From contig CM042148.1 in the NCBI GenBank assembly GCA_023376005.1, positions 66,469,098 through 66,533,097 on the forward strand: DNA of 64,000 nucleotides, in the 5' to 3' direction. The notes below the pieces were generated by a model. It was given only the letters and a program-made list of their open reading frames with translations. It did no database searches and was not told the DNA's origin. The translations under genes and the position numbers were made by a program. Position 1 is the stretch's first letter. Each line of letters begins with the position of its first letter. The stretch comes from Doryteuthis pealeii. Taxonomy: Eukaryota; Mollusca; Cephalopoda; Myopsida; Loliginidae. Shown in pieces: positions 29,920 to 40,778 of this stretch.

Positions 29920-30265
29920 CCCAGCAAGAAGACTAGACCTAGTGTTGATTGACAAAAAAAAAGAACTTGTCAACAGGTGGATTTTGCAGTTCCAGCAGAT
30001 CACAGGGTGAAGATGAAGGAAAACGAAAAGATGGGACAAATACATGGACCTTGCCAGAGAACTGAAAAAGCTATTGAATATGAAAGTCAAAGTGATACCA
30101 ATTGTAGTTGGTGCACTTGGAACGGTCCCAAAAAGCTTGGGAAAAAGACTGTAAAATCTGGAAATCAGAGGAAAAATTGAGACCATCCAGAATACTGCAT
30201 TGCTGAAATCTGCCAGAATACGCAAAACAGTCCTGGAGACCTGAGGAGACTTGTTGTGACTTGAC
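29920..30265 (+). pseudogene. LINE polymerase C-terminal fragment, copy 1
   Basis: Across frame changes it encodes VDFAVPADHRVKMKENEK, then VIPIVVGALGTVPK and ETIQNTALLKSARI. This motif order (DVAVP..., VKVIPIVVGALGT, LQ.AALL..ARILR) is the C-terminal region of an R2-like/type-1 non-LTR retrotransposon polymerase. It ends at a decayed GDL repeat and CCAGTGAAATACC, matched by copy 2. An in-frame stop and single-base indels show it is dead. Confidence 0.7.
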
Positions 30266-30295
30266 TCCAGTGAAATACCAATAATAATAATAAAA

Positions 30296-30850
30296 GCAGC
30301 AAACTAGCACAAAGAGAGTACAAGACTAAGCACGACTTTGGGGGAAAGGTAATCCACTGGGAATTGTGCAAGACATTCAATTTTCACCATACAACTAAAT
30401 GATATATGCACAAACTTGAACCTGGAGAATGAGACGCATAAAATTATCTGGTACTTTGAGGTCAAACGTATCACCTAATCCCGGCCAGGAAACCGGAGCT
30501 AGTATTAATCGACAAGTAGAAGAGAACCTGTCATCTCGTAGATTTTGCCGTCCCGACCGACCACCGAGTGAAAGTGAAAGAAAGCGAATAGAAAGACAAA
30601 TACTTAGACCATTGCTAGAGAATTGAGGAAACTTTGGACCATGAAGGTAAACGTTATGCTAATTGTAATGGGTGCCCTTGGAACGGTCCCAAAAGCTCTG
30701 GAAAAGAATTTGGGGGAATTGGAAATCAGAGTAAGAATCGAGACCATCCAAACTACAGCAATGTTGGAATCAGCTAGAATACTTAGAAGATTCCTGGAGA
30801 CCCGAGGAGACTTGTTGTCACTCAGCCTCCAGTGAACCACCATCTACGGC
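30296..30850 (+). pseudogene. LINE polymerase C-terminal fragment, copy 2
   Basis: This copy starts further upstream: KLAQREYKTKHDF, then VIHWELCK, and after stops and shifts VDFAVPTDHRVKVKE and NVMLIVMGALGTVPKALEK. It ends RRFLETRGDLLSL. About 75 percent identical to copy 1 over the shared 350 bp by eye. Same strand, 30 bp from copy 1, so a tandem of two truncated insertions or an unequal duplication. Confidence 0.7.
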
Positions 30851-31381
30851 AGATGTGAAAACATCATATTAATAATAGGATTACGTTGATGCCACAATCC
30901 AAGGATTCGAAGAATACACAAAAAAGAACAAGGAGATTTAATTAGTACTGCCAATAACAGCAAATGGAGAATATGGACAAGTCGAAAAACAACAAAAAGG
31001 AGAAAACAGTAATTGGGTGAGAAACAAATATATGGATACTTCAAGCGACAAATTGGAGAGATTGCACCTGAAAATGCCTTGACACGGTTAAGAAAATAAA
31101 GGAAAGAAAAAAAAAGTTCTGAGAGAATTAAATTATAAATTTGTTGAAAGAAAGTAAAAAATGGTAATTCTATTGTTCAAAAAACTTCCTAATTTTATCA
31201 CCCAGAAAAGAGTGAAAAATATACTAATAAAAAATATATAAAAAATATAGGTAAATAAATCTAAATTAAACAAAAAATATGGGCAAATACTGAAAAAATG
31301 CAATTAAATAAATTCCATGTTAACATCAGAATTATCTAAATTTAACTTTTGCATTTTTGCAACACTTATGAATAAAAATGT
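30851..31381. other. AT-rich stretch between LINE fragments and a B repeat
   Basis: No recognised coding or repeat family. It may contain further decayed LINE sequence but I cannot align it. Confidence 0.4.
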
Positions 31382-31985
31382 TTGTTTGGTTTGGTTTGTT
31401 TTGTTTTACGGCATATCAACCTCAGTGGGTCATTTAATGCCGATAAAGTATTGAAATAAATCAATTCTTAATGGATAATACAATTTTTTTTATAAATACA
31501 TTTTTCTATTTAACCCATAGATGGGACCCTAACAGGTACTACCACTCCGGGTCAGAGTGAACCAGGGAGCAATGGTGATGAAGGGGTGCTCCACATTTCC
31601 CAAACCTCCAAAACTGGAACCTCACCATCAGATAGAGTTTAACGTCATTCCAGGACATGTAGACCCGCAGCCACCGCCTTCTAGCACCCATATGATAAAA
31701 AGGAGTTGGGGCTTGCCATAAGGGCAATAGGGTTGGGAAAATCATATAGGTGCTAGGGCTTGACGTGACCAGCCGATTGATCGGAGGGGGCCTCTCTGAC
31801 CGCCCGTCTAGCCCAAGATAGGGCCAAAATGGAGTATTGCATGTCATGAACTGCTCATCCACCTGGGCTCTATCCTTAAGCATCACGGGTCGCCACCCAC
31901 GGCCAACAGGTGGCCCCGTTGAGGGAGTCTTACCCCTCTGCAGAGGTGCAGTCGGTGCATTCTAACGCCCCAGCCGACAGGGCGG
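31382..31985 (+). repeat. Family B repeat, best full-length copy
   Basis: It runs from GGTTTGGTTTG(T)TTTACGGCATATCAACC to CTGCAGAGGTGCAGTCGG and GCATTCTAACGCCCCAGCCG, about 600 bp. It shows GCCGATAAAG, CCCATAGATGGGACCC, CTACCACTCCGGGTCAG, CATCAGATAGAGTTTAACG, CATATAGGTGCTAGGGC and TAAGCATCACGGGTCGCC. No tRNA-like promoter was found at either end, so its class is unresolved. The ACGGCATATCAACC end equals the LINE tail in reverse. Confidence 0.85.
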
Positions 31986-32077
31986 GAATAAAAATGTATA
32001 AAGAGGATGTTCTCCTATAGGTTTTGTATAAAGATTTGAACTATTTCTCTGAATGTTTGAGATGAGGCTTGAAGATT

Positions 32078-32190
32078 AGTATTATCTGCGTTATTCGGAC
32101 TATTGTCCCCATCTTCATTGTTATTTGTACATACGTTGTACAAATAACAATGAAGATGAGGACAATAGTCCGAATAACGCAGATAATACT
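32078..32190. repeat. Palindrome made of two family E 3' ends
   Basis: AGTATTATCTGCGTTATTCG... and its complement, with only a few unpaired bases between them (around 32130-32137, TACATACGTTGTACA). One mismatch (CCCCATC versus GATGAGG) is visible in about 54 bp. Each arm is the E tail CAATGAAGATGAGGACAATA plus flank. The near-zero loop makes this a strong hairpin or cruciform former. Confidence 0.9.
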
Positions 32191-32293
32191 AAAGATTTAA
32201 ACATCATCCAAAATATCGCTAATCAATATTTTTCAAATAAATTTTTAAATAGTTTGAATTATTCAAAAACATCATATTAGGCTAGATGGGTGT

Positions 32294-32686
32294 TTGGAAT
32301 TCCTCATACAACAGAACAGCAAATATAGGATGTGTGGTGACAGAGATGAGACGAGTAACAATGTAAAAAGCGAATTCGGCAAACTAGCACAACGAGAATA
32401 CAAGACTAGACACGAGTGGGTTGGAAATGTGATACACAGGGAATTGTGCAAGAAAATAAATTTGGATCATACAACTAATTGGTATATGCACGTACCGGAA
32501 TCCGTTCTTGAGAATGACACGCATAAAATTTTCTGGAACTTTGAGATACAGATTGATCACCTTATCTCAGCCAGAAGACTGCACCTAGTATTGATTAATA
32601 AGAAAAGAGAACTTATCAATTTACTTTATATCGATCAACATATCCTTAAAGAAGTTAAATGTATGCGTAAAATCTTGACTACATAA
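32294..32686 (+). pseudogene. LINE polymerase fragment with permuted domain order
   Basis: A 130-codon open frame. Residues 1-107 resemble the polymerase C-terminal region: YRMCGDRDET, FGKLAQREYKTRHEWVGNVI, HRELCKKINLDHTTNWYMH, ILKF-like KIFWNFEIQIDHLISARRL and LVLINKK. Residues about 113-124 (LYIDQHILKEVK) resemble a segment that in this LINE family lies upstream, just before the catalytic AYD motif. The motif follows at 32692-32706 (KAYDMVP) after a stop. So C-terminal sequence precedes reverse transcriptase sequence. The likely join is near 32615. Confidence 0.7.
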
Positions 32687-32689
32687 AGG

Positions 32690-32780
32690 CGTATGACATG
32701 GTCCCTTCAAACTAGGATTTTAGAATATTTAGAAATGTATAAAATATCCGAGAAGATTATATATTTCATCACAAAAGCAA
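32690..32780 (+). pseudogene. Reverse transcriptase motif A fragment
   Basis: KAYDMVP followed, in places after frameshift, by residues like ILEYLEMYKIS and KIIYFITKAM. The aspartate in AYD is one of the catalytic residues of LINE reverse transcriptases. The piece ends where a family B repeat begins at 32785. Confidence 0.6.
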
Positions 32781-32784
32781 TGAA

Positions 32785-33180
32785 AATCAATCGGCTGGTT
32801 ACATCAAGCCCTAATACCTATTGAATTATCCTTATTGTCATTATAGCAACCCCCAACTCTTTTTATCATATATGTGCTACAAGGAGGTTGTTGGCGGTCT
32901 AAGAGTCCTGGGTATGATGCTAAACTAGTGAAGTTCAAATTCTGGAGCTCTGGGGAGTGTGGAGTACCCCTTCATCACTATTACTCCCAGGTCTACTCTA
33001 ACCCAGAATGGTAGTGCCTGTTAGGGTCCCACATATGGGTTAAATAGATGAAAAAATGAGTTTTAAAAGGGTCTTAAAAAGTTGAATACACAAGAACGAA
33101 TAAAACAAAATATCTTCGGCATAAAATAACCAAAGGGTTGACACGCAGTAAAATTCCGACCAACCAATCAACCAACCAGC
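32785..33180 (-). repeat. Family B repeat, reverse copy
   Basis: ATCGGCTGGTTACATCAAGCC, CTTATTGTCATTATAGCAA, GTCCTGGGTATGATGC, CCAGGTCTACTCTAACCC and AAGGGTTGACACGCAGTAAA, ending in CCAACCAATCAACCAACC, the microsatellite-like tail. Confidence 0.8.
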
Positions 33181-33582
33181 CATAAGCAACTCCACGTAGG
33201 CATCTGAAGGTTTCCCAACACTTTATTCTGTATATTTTTGAGGAATCCAGCTGTACGAACGCAATCAGATCGTCTGTTATATTGTTTTCTTCGTAGTCTC
33301 AATTGCAATTCTCCAGTTCATGCCTGATTGTTTTACAAAGTTCAGGGAGCAATGGGCAGCAACCATAATCTCTTTATTTCGATTGCCGGTGCAGATCATC
33401 ATAATACAAGTTATTCTCTTCGGTGATTCAGGTGGAATCCAATCATCTATTCTATATGTCATTATGTATATGAATGAAGGAGTGTCCTAGGTTTTAAATG
33501 ATGCGTAGTGTGCGTCAATACCTCCTACCAACAGAGAAAAATAACCAAATATAAATATGTCAAATTTATCCCGAACACCCTA
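33181..33582. other. Unassigned stretch with a 61-codon minus-strand frame
   Basis: A minus-strand frame 33462-33277 (starting MTYRIDDWIPPES) has a mixed, protein-like composition with NRNKEIMVAAHCSLNFVKQ. I do not recognise a family. Dispersed-repeat coding debris is the likeliest origin. Confidence 0.3.
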
Positions 33583-33601
33583 TATATATATATATATATA
33601 T

Positions 33602-33649
<48 letters not shown>
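33583..33649. repeat. (AT)n(GT)n microsatellite
   Basis: Short AT with a TT break, then about 38 bp GT. Confidence 0.95.
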
Positions 33650-33650
<1 letters not shown>

Positions 33651-34009
33651 TTTCATACTTTGTATAATTGTTTACTTTTCATCATTCAAGTCCTTTGACT
33701 TCACTGCATATTATTTCTTTTTATCGTTGCAGGTTCGTTGATTCGTGTTCGTTTGATATGATCAGCTAAGATAACCATGGAGATAAGGCCATTGCTATAG
33801 GCGCATGATTCCTGTGAGCTATGGACAAAGAATTGGAAATCAGTTGCAATCTGGTATCAGAAAACAATCCAACGCATGAATTTTATAATATGCCAGCATG
33901 AACGATGTTATTCAGGAGAAAGGGGATCTTGTGAGACGAAGTTATCAACGCTCTGTGAAACAATACGATAACAAATGAATAATGCACTTCAACTTATATA
34001 AGGAAATCA

Positions 34010-34090
34010 TTGACATTACTCCCAGGTCCATTCTAATCAGGAGCTGTAGTACCTGATAAGGTCCAATCTATGGACTGGGCATGATAGATC
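34010..34090 (-). repeat. Family B fragment
   Basis: CATTGACATTACTCCCAGGT and GTAGTACCTGATAAGGTCC only. Confidence 0.55.
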
Positions 34091-34180
34091 TATTTCAAAT
34101 GATTCGCATTCAATAGGATTATTGTGCGTCATATATCTGTAAATTTTTTGAATTAAGAATAAGAATTAATCGAACGTCAG

Positions 34181-34187
<7 letters not shown>

Positions 34188-34243
<56 letters not shown>
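34188..34243. repeat. (CT)n microsatellite
   Basis: About 55 bp pure CT. Confidence 0.97.
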
Positions 34244-34245
<2 letters not shown>

Positions 34246-34246
<1 letters not shown>

Positions 34247-34680
34247 CTGTTGGATTATTTGATGGTATATAGTTATTTACTAAGCTTAGCCTAGATGTGG
34301 CACAAGGTCTGAAGTACGGGGTGCCCAGTGAGAGTTGAACTCACTAATAATGGTCGAATCTAACTTGCTGACCATTACACCACATGATGGTATATGAGCC
34401 GTGCTCTAATACACCATGTAAATTTATTGACTAAGCGAGGTCACGTGGTTTAAACTTCAGCCAATCAACAGCCCGAATGCGTGGCTGGTTGACTACATAA
34501 TCACTGATACTGAGAGACGTCCATTTGTAATCATTGACGAAGGACTTGCAAGACTGACGAGCACCAAGGAACAACCAAAAGATTCTTTACCGAGGATCGC
34601 GCTCTGCTTAACACACAGGATCTCCGCAGGACAGCGCGCTTGCTTGAAGCCTAAAGGATGGCCACTAAAATTGTAAATTG
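34246..34680 (+). repeat. Family C repeat with inserted tRNA-like SINE head
   Basis: The C family start TGTTGGATTATTTGATGG is separated from the rest by about 130 bp. That insert (minus strand) contains TGGTGTAATGGTCAGCAAG and GAGTTCAACTCTCACTGGGC, an A box and a B box 40 bp apart. The C unit then restarts at 34385 with GATGGTATATGAGCC, so about 12 bp (GATGGTATAT) flank the insert as a direct repeat, consistent with a target-site duplication. Confidence 0.7.
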
Positions 34681-34681
34681 G

Positions 34682-35035
34682 TTGGTTGGATTTTACGGCA
34701 TGTCAACCCTTGTTAGGTTATTTTATGACAAAGATATTTGTTTTATTCATTCTTGATGAGTATTCAATCTTTAAACTTAAATTTTTTAAACACATTTTTA
34801 ATACTCATTTTAATCTATTTAACCCATAGATTGTACCCTAACAGGTACTACCACTCCTGGTTAGGGTAAACCTGGGAGTAATGGCAATAAAGAGGTACTC
34901 CACATTCCCCAGAGTTCCAGAATTAGAACTTCACCACTAGATGCAATTTAACGTCATACCCAGGACACTAAGATCCTTAGCCACTACTTTCTAATACATG
35001 TGATAAAAAGGGTTGGGTGGTTGTGCATAGATGGG
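34682..35035 (+). repeat. Family B repeat
   Basis: GTTGGTTGGATTTTACGGCATG, then GATTGTACCCTAACAGGTAC, TAAACCTGGGAGTAATGG, CCCCAGAGTTCCAG and GATAAAAAGGGTTGGG. Confidence 0.8.
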
Positions 35036-35184
35036 ATCCAGAAATGCTGATAGGTACATGACCTGCGTCCCTGATGCACAAAAATCTAAAAGGACACATT
35101 AAAATTGTATCCACGCGTCCTGTTTTTTTTTTTTTTGTTTTTTTCTTACCCCACCATTTCCAGCTAACTGTAAATACATTTCAA

Positions 35185-35262
35185 TCGTGAAAAAGGAGAT
35201 AGGCTTCCTTGCTGTCCGGCTGATACCGACAATCGGTCACTCTGCCTTCTTTACATTGCTAC
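35185..35262 (+). repeat. S1 SINE 3' fragment
   Basis: GTGAAAAAGGAGATAGGCTTCC, CTGTCCGGCTGATACCGAC and CACTCTGCC: only the last third of S1. Confidence 0.65.
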
Positions 35263-35424
35263 ATTATTAGTTACTTGCAACCATAAACTGTGTGCAAAGT
35301 AGCTATTATTAAATAGAAATAATTATTTGAAAACATATAATTATTACAATGAACTGCGAATACCTAAAACTATGCAAATATGAGAAATGTATTTGTATTT
35401 CATGGGAATAATATTTTATTATAA

Positions 35425-35580
35425 TGGAGATTGTGTGTTTGTCTCTCTGTAACCGAAACTATATTACTACTCAAGTCACAATTCCCTTAGTTATTTACGT
35501 CACATTCTTTCTGATTTTATTTTTATTTAAATGCTCATTTATGAATAAAATTGTTTTAAATTATGAATACTGTTGACCGT
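35425..35580. repeat. Fragment of the TTACGTCACA repeat
   Basis: AATGGAGATTGTGTGTTTGTC, TCTGTAACC and TTATTTACGTCACATTC recall the ends of the 5840 and 50256 elements. Confidence 0.5.
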
Positions 35581-35599
35581 ATCTACATTGTATTTTACG

Positions 35600-35890
35600 C
35601 CTCGTACCCCACTTTGTACGGGGTTATGGCACAAAGGCCCTATTAACGTGGGGACCACCCAAAATCGAAGCTCATGGTGCAGGTGAAATTTGGCGTCGAT
35701 CACGTTGTCGGGCTTCCCCCTCACAGGTGGGCGCCGTCACTGCAGGCGCTGGGGGCAACAAACAGCACAGCCGACTCCCCCTTTAAATCGGAGGGGGGCA
35801 GGTGTTGGCCTGGAGGGATGGCCCCTGGGATCGACGGGCCGTTTATATTATTAGCAAATCCCCACCCGTTGGGCGGGGCTGCATACTTAA
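35600..35890. other. Isolated GC-rich block, about 290 bp
   Basis: An abrupt GC-rich island in very AT-rich DNA. It includes GTGGGCGCCGTCACTGCAGG, CCCCCTTTAAATCGGAGGGG (a perfect-looking hairpin near 35777) and CCCCACCCGTTGGGCGGGG (a hairpin near 35861). It has no protein-like frame. Possible explanations are a foreign or mobile insertion, or a structured non-coding element. Nothing else in the window resembles it. Confidence 0.45.
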
Positions 35891-36600
35891 TTAAAATATA
35901 ATTGTATTTATAATATACATAAAGCAAAATACGGTTTACAAGTATGAAACGGAGAGGGGTTAATTTTGCATATTGATAATTAAAAAATTGGTTTTTAAGT
36001 AAATTAATATGACTTAGAATTACTTTAATTTCTAATTATTTGGTTTTAATCTTAATTGAATATGAGCACCAAATTCCGGGGATAAAATATTAAAGAATAT
36101 GCCTGGATAACAAGAAGAAATAACTGTTTAATTTAAAATTCTTTAAATAAATCCTCATATTTTTTACCTAAATAGTTAAGATTTTAGGAAAATTGTTTGT
36201 GTGTTTTATTTTTGTAAGAAAGAACGGGAATATGGAAGTAAAGTTATGCTGTTTTATTATTTTTTCCGAGATTATTCCCCCCCACCCTGTTCCAATTCTT
36301 TTTATCCTACATTCTTATTTTAAGTTTTCATTAGCTGTTCTAAATTTAATATAATATGTTTATTACATTAAAACTTAAATGCTAGTTGATATAAATAAAC
36401 TAATCAATCCTTTGTATAAAAAATGCATTTAGAATGCAATCAACCGTTGATTTGTATTTTTTATAAGATTTTGTTTAGAATAGATTTGTTAAATGTATTC
36501 CTAGGAATACTTACTTGATGTTATAAATTTACTACTAAGGAAAAGGAGACATCCCACACTTTGACGTAAAGCCAGTGGAAGCAGTTTCGCATACAAATCA
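35891..36600. other. AT-rich stretch, no gene
   Basis: No recognised feature. Confidence 0.5.
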
Positions 36601-36709
36601 GATAATCATCTAGTTTTAGAGACAAGTGGATCTCGGTTCGGATGCTGTGGGACGGAACGCAAAAATGGCAGCTGCATTTCGCAAATTGCGGAAAACTGAC
36701 CATGAGTTA

Positions 36710-36809
36710 NNNNNNNNNNNNNNNNNNNNNNNNNNNNNNNNNNNNNNNNNNNNNNNNNNNNNNNNNNNNNNNNNNNNNNNNNNNNNNNNNNNNNNNNNNN
36801 NNNNNNNNN
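36710..36809. other. Assembly gap (100 N)
   Basis: Exactly 100 undetermined bases. The sequence after it to about 39.7 kb has different texture and poorer repeat matches. Confidence 0.99.
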
Positions 36810-39725
36810 AAAACTATTTTGAAATAAATATGTATTTAATATGTAATCATCCAAAACCCAACACTTGAATATCCCTGAAAATTTGAGACACTATGCTCAT
36901 GGTGGAGGTGTTGCGTGTAAATACAACTATACAGTTTGATTACCATTGTCTGGTCAAGTTTAGTATTTTAGTGTGTGTGCGTATATTACCCAATCTGTTA
37001 TTTTCATATATTATATATATATCTGTGTGTGTAGTGGTGTGTGTGTGTGTCGTGTGTGTGGTGTGTGTGCTGGAGATCGCTGTGGGTTGTAATGGTTATC
37101 AACCTAAGGATAATAGAATCGGTGAACAAGCTTAAAATCCTGAACGAGACGCTGTTTGCGCATTTACATCAGCAGCATTGGGTATAGTATGCAATCCAAC
37201 CATACTCTCCTCCAGCCTATGAATAAACAGTTAGGAAAGACAAGGTTTTTTTTAACTTTGACAAGTGGACAGACCGGTCTTGGAGAAGAACAATACTAAA
37301 TACAAGACGCTGTTAAACTCCGGCTTATAAGAATGACCTATATGTCGCAATCATTTATGATGTGGTTGTAGCTGTGCTGTGTGTGTGTGTGATGTGTGTG
37401 TGTCCGTGTGTGTCCTTCTTATAGACAACGCCTTCATGCTCAACTACCAAATACCCTGCCTATCAACTTTAACTTAGTAACTATTACGAATTCTATTTTA
37501 AGCATATCTTTTTCGAATAGTGATTCTCAAAGTGATCACTTTATGCGTGTCTTGCGGTTGATTGTTCTTTATAACTCCACGACTATGGTGTGTGTGTTGT
37601 GTGTGTGTGTGTGCTGTATGTTGTTGCTGTCACTCCACTGCACTCTCTGTGAAAGCGAAATATGACTCACCCATAAATACCGTTTGGTCCCATTTGTCTC
37701 TTCATGACACTTCCATCATAATGTGTAAAAAGAATTTGCAGGACTTGTGCTTGGTGCTCACACGAACGATTCCCACGGCGGCAGACAGCGACGCCGACTG
37801 ACATACAACGCATTTAACTCCTCATCCTTCAATCCGCGCCATCCATAATACACACTGACGCAGCATCCCCCTGTCGACCTCACTCATCTGCAAACGAATC
37901 CGCTCACGGAGTTCCCTTCTCCGACCACCTATAACAGAAGTGAGGCTGATACCTCCATATACCCACAGCCTAGACGGACGCTGAGTCCCATAAATCCCCA
38001 GAACAGTCTTATCCGAGGATACGAGAACACTCGTTCAACACGGACACATGCCATTATATCACCCACTCCCACACAGCCACTCCTTTGTTACTCCTCAAAC
38101 CTACGCTACTCCTTGGATGACCACATATGGACATTCCAGCCAGCTACCGCCTATGGCAATTATCTCCACGTGAGTGTGAATGTGTATGAATGTGTTTCTG
38201 TGTATGTGCATGTGTGTACCGCGTGCGGAAGAAGGAAAGTCCATCCGAATCACTCAATTATATCCCCTTGACTTCATTGGATATGCAAGTATAAACAGCC
38301 GACGTGTTTTGAACGCATAGAATGACATTTGGCCACCAATCGAATAATACAAGATAGCATCAGATTAGTAATCGATCGTTATATATTCCCTGGCCGGCGG
38401 CATTCTAGGTCATGCAACAGCAACCTCTACCGCGTAAGCTGCAAGGACGGACGACGACGAGATACCAAGTAAAGACATCCAGACCGCGTACGACTTAATG
38501 CAGACGCACACATCACTGGGGCATGAATTATGCAGAAAATGGATGATGATCTTCCAACGATAATAGCAACATGATGGTAAAACTTCAAACCGGACCCGGT
38601 CCTCCTGGAAATACTTCGAACTTGGCTTGCTTCAAAGTCCAGATATTGCTGTATTTACAGGTCCTATCTCACTACAAGGACTAATAACCAATTAAACAGT
38701 AAGTTATGCCTTATACATGAGCATCGTGTCGCACGTCAGATCAAATGAAATCTAACTTGCAAATCATGATATGTGATTTCCATGAAATATTATATTTCTC
38801 TTGACACCTGTCACCACGACGGCGACGTGAGCACCAGGTCGGCTCACATACCAGTACACTAACCGTAGTATGGTGCTCATCTGTACGCGATTGATGATAT
38901 TCACTTCTGGTTGCAATAAGGAAAGTACACACCAACAATACCAGTCATATATCTCGTTGTATATCTGCAAATTTCTAACCAAAATTAAACATACTACTCC
39001 CGCGACTTATATCCACGTATAAGCCCCTTTTACCACACTTGCAGCTATTTAATACATATATAGCTATCAAATTAAAAATCTTTATAATCAACTCTTAGTG
39101 GCTGTACTATAAATAATAATTATAGTACCCCATCAAAAAAGCCCTGCTCGCCCAGCCTCACCTAACCCCCCTCATTGCCACAATAACTTCCATTCAACGT
39201 CTACAGACGACAATGAATGATATCCCCATGACACAAGCCTAGGCTCCCATCCGTCTCTAAAATACAGATCTAAAAGGCGGCGATCATCGTAAGTAACCGC
39301 TTCAAGCTCCAAGTGCTAATACCTACTCACATGGACATCACCAGTGTATGGATGCATCAACCAAAAACTCTACCATACCATACGACTAATGGTGCGGTCT
39401 CTGAGATGCCGTGCGAGAGACCTGCGCGATTCAGTAGCCGCTAGCAATAGGGAGCACAGTCATCCAGATTATCTACTAAATACATACTAAAGGCGTGACC
39501 AAAGTAGCTCGGCTAGCGGATTGATGTCCAGCCTCATTCGCACGTGCAGACCTGAGAATTCCTCAGCTATGCTAAGAACCGGAATCGGTATAGAACATCC
39601 GAAGAGAAGAGAGATATATCGGTTCGGCTGCGTGCATAGTAATGGCACATACGAGACTTACACACTCACAAGAGGATCAGACCACAGTGTGAAACATTAT
39701 TTCATATACCCATGCATGGGATGTG
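36810..39725. other. Probable low-accuracy sequence
   Basis: The only recognisable repeat here, an S2 SINE at about 37140-37365, matches its family at about 75 percent with many small indels. GT tracts (37020-37070, 37380-37410, 37588-37614) are broken by random single bases. From 37800 to 39500 the base composition is flatter than anywhere else and no family is recognisable. This is what uncorrected long-read sequence at a contig end looks like. A genuinely unique region cannot be excluded. Confidence 0.6.
37140..37365 (+). repeat. S2 SINE, noisy copy
   Basis: CCTGAACGAGACGCTGTTTGC, TGCAATCCAACCATACTC, CCGGTCTTGGAGAAG and GCTGTTAAACTCCGGCTTA align to the S2 body in order with many small indels. 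Confidence 0.7.
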
Positions 39726-39834
39726 GGAGTTCTCATCAGAAATTAAATTTTTTCATTCGCAAATAAATCATGGAAAATATCTATTAGAATACTCAACAGT
39801 AGATGGCATTTTATGTCATTCTCGAGAAAATAAA

Positions 39835-40074
39835 GGACCAATTATACCTTTAGGCACCCCTTTTCATCTCGATTAAGAAAGTTTTTTCATTGTCACACAC
39901 GTCCTAATTCATCGGTTGTTGTCTCGAGGGTTAGCGCGTATAGGCGCTTCATAGTCGTTAGGGGTGTTTTTAATTTAATAAAAAAAATCTAAAAATCGTC
40001 TGTTAAAACAACATATTTGCGGTGCAAATGAATCGAGATCAAAAAGGGGTGCCTAAAGGTCATATCCATGGTCC
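39835..40074. mobile_element. MITE with terminal inverted repeats of about 40 bp
   Basis: The left end GGACCAATTATACCTTTAGG and CACCCCTTTTCATCTCGATT is mirrored by AATCGAGATCAAAAAGGGGTG and CCTAAAGGTCATATCCATGG at the right. The interior (about 160 bp) carries CGGTTGTTGTCTCGAGGG and no coding frame. A decayed relative with GTGCCAATGAATCTAGATC occurs near 43482-43535. The superfamily cannot be named because no target duplication is clear. Confidence 0.75.
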
Positions 40075-40375
40075 AAATAAAAAATGACACCGAAAATTAT
40101 GAATCAGATATAAATACATGTCCACTCGGAAACTATTTTATAAAACATACACCTGTAAAGTGAACAGTTGAGTACTAGCTTTTTGTCCACACTCTAACAA
40201 ATAGTTTTATTAAAAACAAAATATTTACCTACAAACTATTCCCTTACAACCATATATTTGAAAAAAGTTTTGGCATAATATAACACAAATGGTGATATGC
40301 CATAAAACAAACCAAATCAAATCTTTGCAATTTCCAGAAATGGTCGGCCTAAAAGACGAAAATTAAAACAGACCC

Positions 40376-40622
40376 TAATGAATAGAGCTCAGTCGTGTAG
40401 AACGTTCGGCTAGAAAGCTCAAGTTCCTAGTTCGATACCGGTCCTCGCCAACTCAGCGTATGGTAGCACAGGGACTGTGCGGTAAAGTAAGGAGCTGATG
40501 GTAGGTGGGTGGCGCTCCACCTCAGATGCTTAAACAATCTCCTTGGTCTAGCGCTATTGAAAAGGGATAGACTCCCTCGCTGATTGGCTGATACCGACTT
40601 TTAGGCCGCCCCGCCGACTTTA
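40376..40622 (+). repeat. S1 SINE copy
   Basis: Head GAGCTCAGTCGTGTAGAACG (small indel in the A box), B box AGTTCGATACCGG, full body and CCGCCCCGCCGACTTTAC end. Confidence 0.88.
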
Positions 40623-40778
40623 CTTACTTTTTTACTGTTCAATAAAAATGGTACAACAGGTGTGATAGTTCCACTCTGTCTCTTTATTGCCGTTCATTTC
40701 AGAACCTTTACACAAATTGTTTTTGATAGCTTACATTCACTGAACACACTCTAGAATTGGATAATCCGTAAACATGAT

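Noticed and set aside
30604..30843. Minus-strand frame starting MVVHWRLSDN
   Set aside because: Antisense of the LINE polymerase fragment on the plus strand.
29920..32780. A single continuous LINE copy spanning the three fragments
   Set aside because: Fragments repeat the same C-terminal region and appear out of order, so they cannot be one element.
39521..39766. 81-codon frame starting MMSSLIRTCR
   Set aside because: It lies mostly in the probable low-accuracy block; no family resemblance.
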